DNA of 64,000 nt from DAIODI01 sp046349255 (GTDB taxonomy: Bacteria; Pseudomonadota; Alphaproteobacteria; Rhizobiales; Aestuariivirgaceae). The stretch covers positions 124,001-188,000 of the forward strand of contig JAXMCR010000005.1 of assembly GCA_046349255.1 (NCBI GenBank), given 5' to 3'. Below the pieces are notes generated by a model. That model searched no databases, was not told the DNA's origin, and saw only the letters and a program-made list of their open reading frames with translations. Shown here piece by piece: positions 60,996 through 64,000 of the stretch (the stretch's first letter is position 1; the number at the start of each line of letters is the position of its first letter). A program made the position numbers and the translations under genes.

Positions 60996-61973
60996 TTAAC
61001 GAGCCCTTTGACGTGTGACCTTCACGAGCACCTTCGCGGCGACGTCGAAAGCGCCGAACTCATTCAGCATGTCCGTACGCGCGTTGGGGAAGGTCTCCCG
61101 CACGGACGCCCAAGTGGGCGAGGAGAAGTGCCACACGTTGCCGCCTGCGTTCACTTCCAGCGCATAAAGCGCTCCTGACTCCGCCTCCTCCACGATGTCG
61201 ATGCCAAGCAGCGGCCGGTCCGGAAAGGCAGCCCCAACCTTTCGGGCAAACGCCAGAATCTGCGGCCGCCCGTCCGGCACCAGCACGCGATCGTCGGCGC
61301 CGCTCGCCTGCAACGCGTTCGTCGCGACGACGGCCTCCGCAAGATCCGCATCGCTAGCCGACAAGGGCGGCCGGGGCTTTTGCAGTCGCGCCAGCTGCGT
61401 GTGCAGCGGCTCCCCAAACAGGGTCATGACGCGCGTGCGGCAGGGATATTTCCCGGTGTCGATGAACTGTTGCACCATCATTCCGCCGACGTGCACGGGA
61501 TGGTCGGGTGCGAAATCCGCGGCCGAAAGCATTCGCGCGCGCTGCGTGCGAAACACCTGGATGAAGCTGCCGTGCGATGTCTGCGTGAGATCGGTCGGCT
61601 TCAGCAGCACGAACGGGCCCCATTCCACCTCATCGAGCGCCATACCGAACCGATACGGGGCGGATCGCGGCGTCCCCACACCGTGCGTCAGAAACCGCCG
61701 GTACTGCTCGAGCTTCTCGATCGGCTCGGACAGCGCTACCGCGCCTCGAGGCGGGCGAAACGCGACGAGCGGCCCGAAGGCAACGGTCAATGTCGGACTG
61801 TTCCAGGCTTCTGGCGGGATCGATCGAACGGCGCTGTCTTCGGTGCGGACGATGAACACTCGGACGTCCGGTGCACTGGCCACGATCCGTCGCGCAATCT
61901 CCTTGAAGTCATCGAGGCCTTGTCGAACACGATCGTAAACAAGGATAAGGTTGCGCGAAGTCAACAACGGCAT
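60996..61973 (-). CDS. ATP-grasp-like protein, paralogue of the 63153 gene
   Basis: A 325-residue protein. The N-terminal domain starts PLLTSRNLILVYDRVRQGLDDF. The central LLKPTDLTQTSHGSFIQVF and the C-terminal LLGIDIVEEAESGALYALEVNAGGN fit the ATP-grasp fold, where Lys of VLLKP and the late Asp, Glu and Asn (ALEVNAGGN) bind ATP and Mg. The ATG at 61973 is preferred over 62009 because the paralogue starts the same way. It diverges from the PEP-CTERM gene and its paralogue. The amide or phosphotransfer substrate is unknown. Confidence 0.78.
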   Translation of the reverse strand: MPLLTSRNLILVYDRVRQGLDDFKEIARRIVASAPDVRVFIVRTEDSAVRSIPPEAWNSPTLTVAFGPLVAFRPPRGAVALSEPIEKLEQYRRFLTHGVGTPRSAPYRFGMALDEVEWGPFVLLKPTDLTQTSHGSFIQVFRTQRARMLSAADFAPDHPVHVGGMMVQQFIDTGKYPCRTRVMTLFGEPLHTQLARLQKPRPPLSASDADLAEAVVATNALQASGADDRVLVPDGRPQILAFARKVGAAFPDRPLLGIDIVEEAESGALYALEVNAGGNVWHFSSPTWASVRETFPNARTDMLNEFGAFDVAAKVLVKVTRQRAR

Positions 61974-62057
61974 GACGACACAGAAACTCCAGTTGTGCCG
62001 AGCATTCACCGCTCCGCGACCGCGTTATTCTTAACGTACGGATTAGGGTTTACCCCA

Positions 62058-62076
62058 GATTTCAAGACAAATTCGA
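62058..62076. repeat. 19-base element shared with 36962-36980
   Basis: This element matches the one at 36962-36980 at 16 of 19 bases. It lies in the divergent region between the ATP-grasp gene and the PEP-CTERM gene. Flanking it, ACGGATTAGG (62038-62047) and the near-complement CCTATATCCGT (62088-62098) form an imperfect inverted repeat. Confidence 0.35.
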
Positions 62077-62140
62077 ATCAATTCCACCTATATCCGTAAG
62101 CGTTGCGGCAAACTCTGTTACTCCCTGAAGGAGACGACGC

Positions 62141-63064
62141 ATGGCCCCCCACATGCGAACGATCCCGGCATGCCGACGCCTCGTTGCGACTGGCGTTGTT
62201 GCGGCCTCCATCGTGATGGCGAGCGGCGCGATGCCGGCCCATGCCAACCCGTTCATCTACAAGTTCTACAATGGAAGCGCCGGTTATGTCGGCCCATTCG
62301 ACGGGGCTGGCACCGCCTACCAGCTCTCAAAGGATGCCACGACGGACGTAGTTCAGCCCGGCAGCTCGCCTGACCTCAAGCCCGGCGCCGACTACGTGGG
62401 CTCGACAGCCATCTACGGTACCGGCAACAAGCCCACGCTTACCGCCACGGCCGGGTCCAATCTCGTCGTTCAGGACTTGTCGCCGGATTTCGCCGGCATG
62501 GGTGTTTATGCGGGAACAGGCGCGTGGGGAGTCGACGAAATCGGCGGCTCGGAGATTTTGCGATTTTCCTTCGACCGCACCGTGACGCTGGCTGGCGTCG
62601 CGACCCTCTTTGCGCCACTGCACGACGAAAGCAACTTCGGCGCAGCGCCGGCGACACCGTCTTCGAACAAGAAAGTCCAGACGTCGAAGAACGGAAAGAT
62701 CAAGGCCGGCAGTTCCTTCAATGCGAAGAGGAAGTCCGTCACGCGATCCTTGGGCAAAGCCTCGAAGGCGCCATCGCCGCCCCCTGCGTTTCCGCCCGTG
62801 ACGCTCAAGGACGGCGTGACTTTCCAGATGTCGGTGGATGGAGGAGCGTGGCAGAACGTGTCGTTCGCGGACGCGAACAACATGCTCCTGAACTTCGTCG
62901 GCCAGGTCTTCCAGTTCCGCCAGGCGAGCGGAATGCCGGACTTTTATGTTGGAGCCCTCCTCGGCCACGCGCCCATCCCAGGGGCTGTCTGGTTGTTCGG
63001 CACGGGCCTTGCCGGCATCGGGTACATCGGCCGCCGGCGCCGGTTGCCGGCGCGCGCCGCGTGA
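62141..63064 (+). CDS. PEP-CTERM-type (VPLPA/PIPGAVWLF) secreted protein
   Basis: A 307-residue protein. The signal peptide covers about 1-35 (ends MPAHA). A beta-rich middle domain follows, with an inserted low-complexity basic Ser/Lys stretch (about 175-215; KKVQTSKNGKIKAGS). The C-terminal sorting tail is APIPGAVWLFGTGLAGIGYIG, then RRRR. PIPGAVWLFGTGL is close to the VPLPA/PEP-CTERM tail for exosortase processing and surface or exopolysaccharide attachment. AAGGAG lies 7 bases ahead of the ATG. It is flanked by two divergent ATP-grasp-like genes. Confidence 0.82.
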   Translation: MAPHMRTIPACRRLVATGVVAASIVMASGAMPAHANPFIYKFYNGSAGYVGPFDGAGTAYQLSKDATTDVVQPGSSPDLKPGADYVGSTAIYGTGNKPTLTATAGSNLVVQDLSPDFAGMGVYAGTGAWGVDEIGGSEILRFSFDRTVTLAGVATLFAPLHDESNFGAAPATPSSNKKVQTSKNGKIKAGSSFNAKRKSVTRSLGKASKAPSPPPAFPPVTLKDGVTFQMSVDGGAWQNVSFADANNMLLNFVGQVFQFRQASGMPDFYVGALLGHAPIPGAVWLFGTGLAGIGYIGRRRRLPARAA

Positions 63065-63152
63065 CGCAGTATGGGTATGGGCGGCAGCGGACGGCATCAG
63101 TAATCTAGTGCTCGGCCACGGTGATTCGTGGCCGGGATACCTTGTCGACCAC

Positions 63153-64000
63153 ATGCCGATTCTCAATCATCGCAGTCTGATCCTCGTTTACGACGCCAAG
63201 CGGCAGGGCCTGGACGACTTCAAGGCGATTGCCACGAAGATCCGCGCCAAGGCGCCTGACATCGCCATCTTCGTCGTGCGCGCCGGGGACAACCTGTTGT
63301 CCTCCGTTCCACCTGAAGCCTGGAACATGCCGACCTTCACGGTGAGCTTCGGTCCGACCGGTGCATTTCGCCCTCCACGTGGACCTGTGGCCGCCTCTCA
63401 TGCCATCGACAAGGTGGAGCAATACCGGCGCTTCGTGCGCGCCGGCATCCGCACCCCTCGGACTAGCATGTTCGCGTTCGGCATGCCTCTCGCGCCTGCC
63501 GAATGGAGCGAATTCGTCATCCTGAAGCCGGCCGATTTCGAACTCACGTCGCATGGTGACTGCGTGCATCTCCTGCGCACGGAGGATGCTGCCGCGGCAA
63601 AGCCTGTCGATTTTCCGGCCGATCACCCGATTCAGAAAGGCCGCATGCTGATCCAGTCGTTCGTCGACACCGGACCGAAACCCAGCAAGTATCGCGTCCT
63701 CACTCTGTTCGGCGAAGTGCTTTACGCGCAGCACGTTTCGCTCGCTCAGGAGCGGCCGCCACTCGATGCGGGCCGCGAAGAGCTTGCCAAGGCCGTCGTT
63801 TCGACCGGCGGTGGCGAACGCGAGTACACGTTTACCGAGGACCCGGCCATTCTCGACGTCGCGCGCGCCATGGCTCGTGCTTTTCCGGGCCTGCCGCTGC
63901 TTGGCTGCGACATCATTCGCGATTGGGAGACAGGCGACCTGCACGCGCTCGAGATCAACGGCGGCGGCAATGTCTGGCATTTCTCTTCCCCTTGGTGGGC
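63153..64000 (+). CDS. ATP-grasp-like protein, N-terminal part (cut by window end)
   Basis: The frame is open from the ATG at 63153 to the window end, 282 residues. It runs PILNHRSLILVYDAKRQGLDDF, then SVPPEAWNMPTFTVSFGP, FRPPRGPVAA, KVEQYRRF, FVILKPADFELTSHGD, and ends ALEINGGGNVWHFSSPWW. The same blocks in the same order occur in the 60996-61973 protein, so they are paralogues at roughly half identity by eye. Lys of ILKP and the Glu/Asn of ALEINGGGN are the ATP-grasp marks. It follows the PEP-CTERM gene by 88 bases in the same direction. Confidence 0.8.
   Translation, partial: MPILNHRSLILVYDAKRQGLDDFKAIATKIRAKAPDIAIFVVRAGDNLLSSVPPEAWNMPTFTVSFGPTGAFRPPRGPVAASHAIDKVEQYRRFVRAGIRTPRTSMFAFGMPLAPAEWSEFVILKPADFELTSHGDCVHLLRTEDAAAAKPVDFPADHPIQKGRMLIQSFVDTGPKPSKYRVLTLFGEVLYAQHVSLAQERPPLDAGREELAKAVVSTGGGEREYTFTEDPAILDVARAMARAFPGLPLLGCDIIRDWETGDLHALEINGGGNVWHFSSPWW

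Overview
The window is GC-rich, densely coding DNA with short intergenic gaps. Translationally coupled stop/start overlaps (TGATG, ATGA, GTGA) and GTG/TTG starts are common. Adjacent bchE and bchJ genes for bacteriochlorophyll synthesis, an AerR/PpaA-like cobalamin-binding protein, HWE-type histidine kinases, PEP-CTERM-type sorting tails and many amine/osmolyte catabolic genes point to an alphaproteobacterium of the purple phototroph type. No rRNA, tRNA, CRISPR array, insertion sequence or phage gene was seen. Both ends of the window cut a gene.

Layout. 1-6.2 kb: the end of a hydroxyproline epimerase/proline racemase gene, then a leftward carbohydrate-type (CUT1) ABC importer operon (binding protein, two permeases, ATPase) ending in a GMC flavoprotein, preceded by a perfect 16-bp LacI-type operator. 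6.5-13.3 kb: a rightward cluster for guanidino/amino compounds: guanidinobutyrase, a 2-oxoglutarate/Fe(II) oxygenase, a cobalamin-binding regulator, an amine-oxidising FAD enzyme, a EutQ-like cupin, and a binding protein plus permease. 13.4-16 kb: a Baeyer-Villiger monooxygenase and a beta-keto acid cleavage enzyme (BKACE). 16.2-20.3 kb: an overlapping histidine kinase / response regulator / receiver-cyclase operon. 20.5-25.8 kb: an M24 peptidase, a leftward BKACE / VOC / carboxymuconolactone-decarboxylase / membrane-protein operon, and a divergent AraC regulator. 25.9-32.7 kb: a 54-residue PEP-CTERM-like protein, an SbmA/YddA-type ABC exporter, a GAF/PAS HWE kinase, an iron-permease-like protein, L-erythro-3,5-diaminohexanoate dehydrogenase and a small membrane protein. 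32.7-40 kb: dimethylamine/trimethylamine dehydrogenase, a HEPN-like protein, a zinc alcohol dehydrogenase, a mini heme-copper-oxidase-like protein, a membrane-anchored spermidine-synthase-like protein and a hydrolase. 40-42.3 kb: bchE-bchJ behind a perfect FNR box. 42.4-48.5 kb: secreted small proteins, including a tandem pair sharing leader and tail, then a polyamine importer lacking its ATPase, followed by a glycosyltransferase with a histone-like tail and a cupin. 48.5-58 kb: assorted enzymes, a Rieske-FAD oxidoreductase coupled to a transporter, and a MASE1/HWE hybrid kinase. 58-61 kb: znuA, a DUF1007 gene and a NicO-type exporter under a perfect 20-bp Zur-like palindrome. 61-64 kb: two divergent ATP-grasp-like paralogues flanking a PEP-CTERM protein.

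The common theme is uptake and breakdown of nitrogenous compounds (hydroxyproline, guanidinobutyrate, methylamines, polyamines, diamino acids), with anaerobic bacteriochlorophyll synthesis, multi-input signalling and zinc homeostasis. The least explained parts are the tandem small secreted proteins at 43.0-43.7 kb, the ATP-grasp / PEP-CTERM locus at 61-64 kb, and the histone-tailed glycosyltransferase at 46.6 kb.
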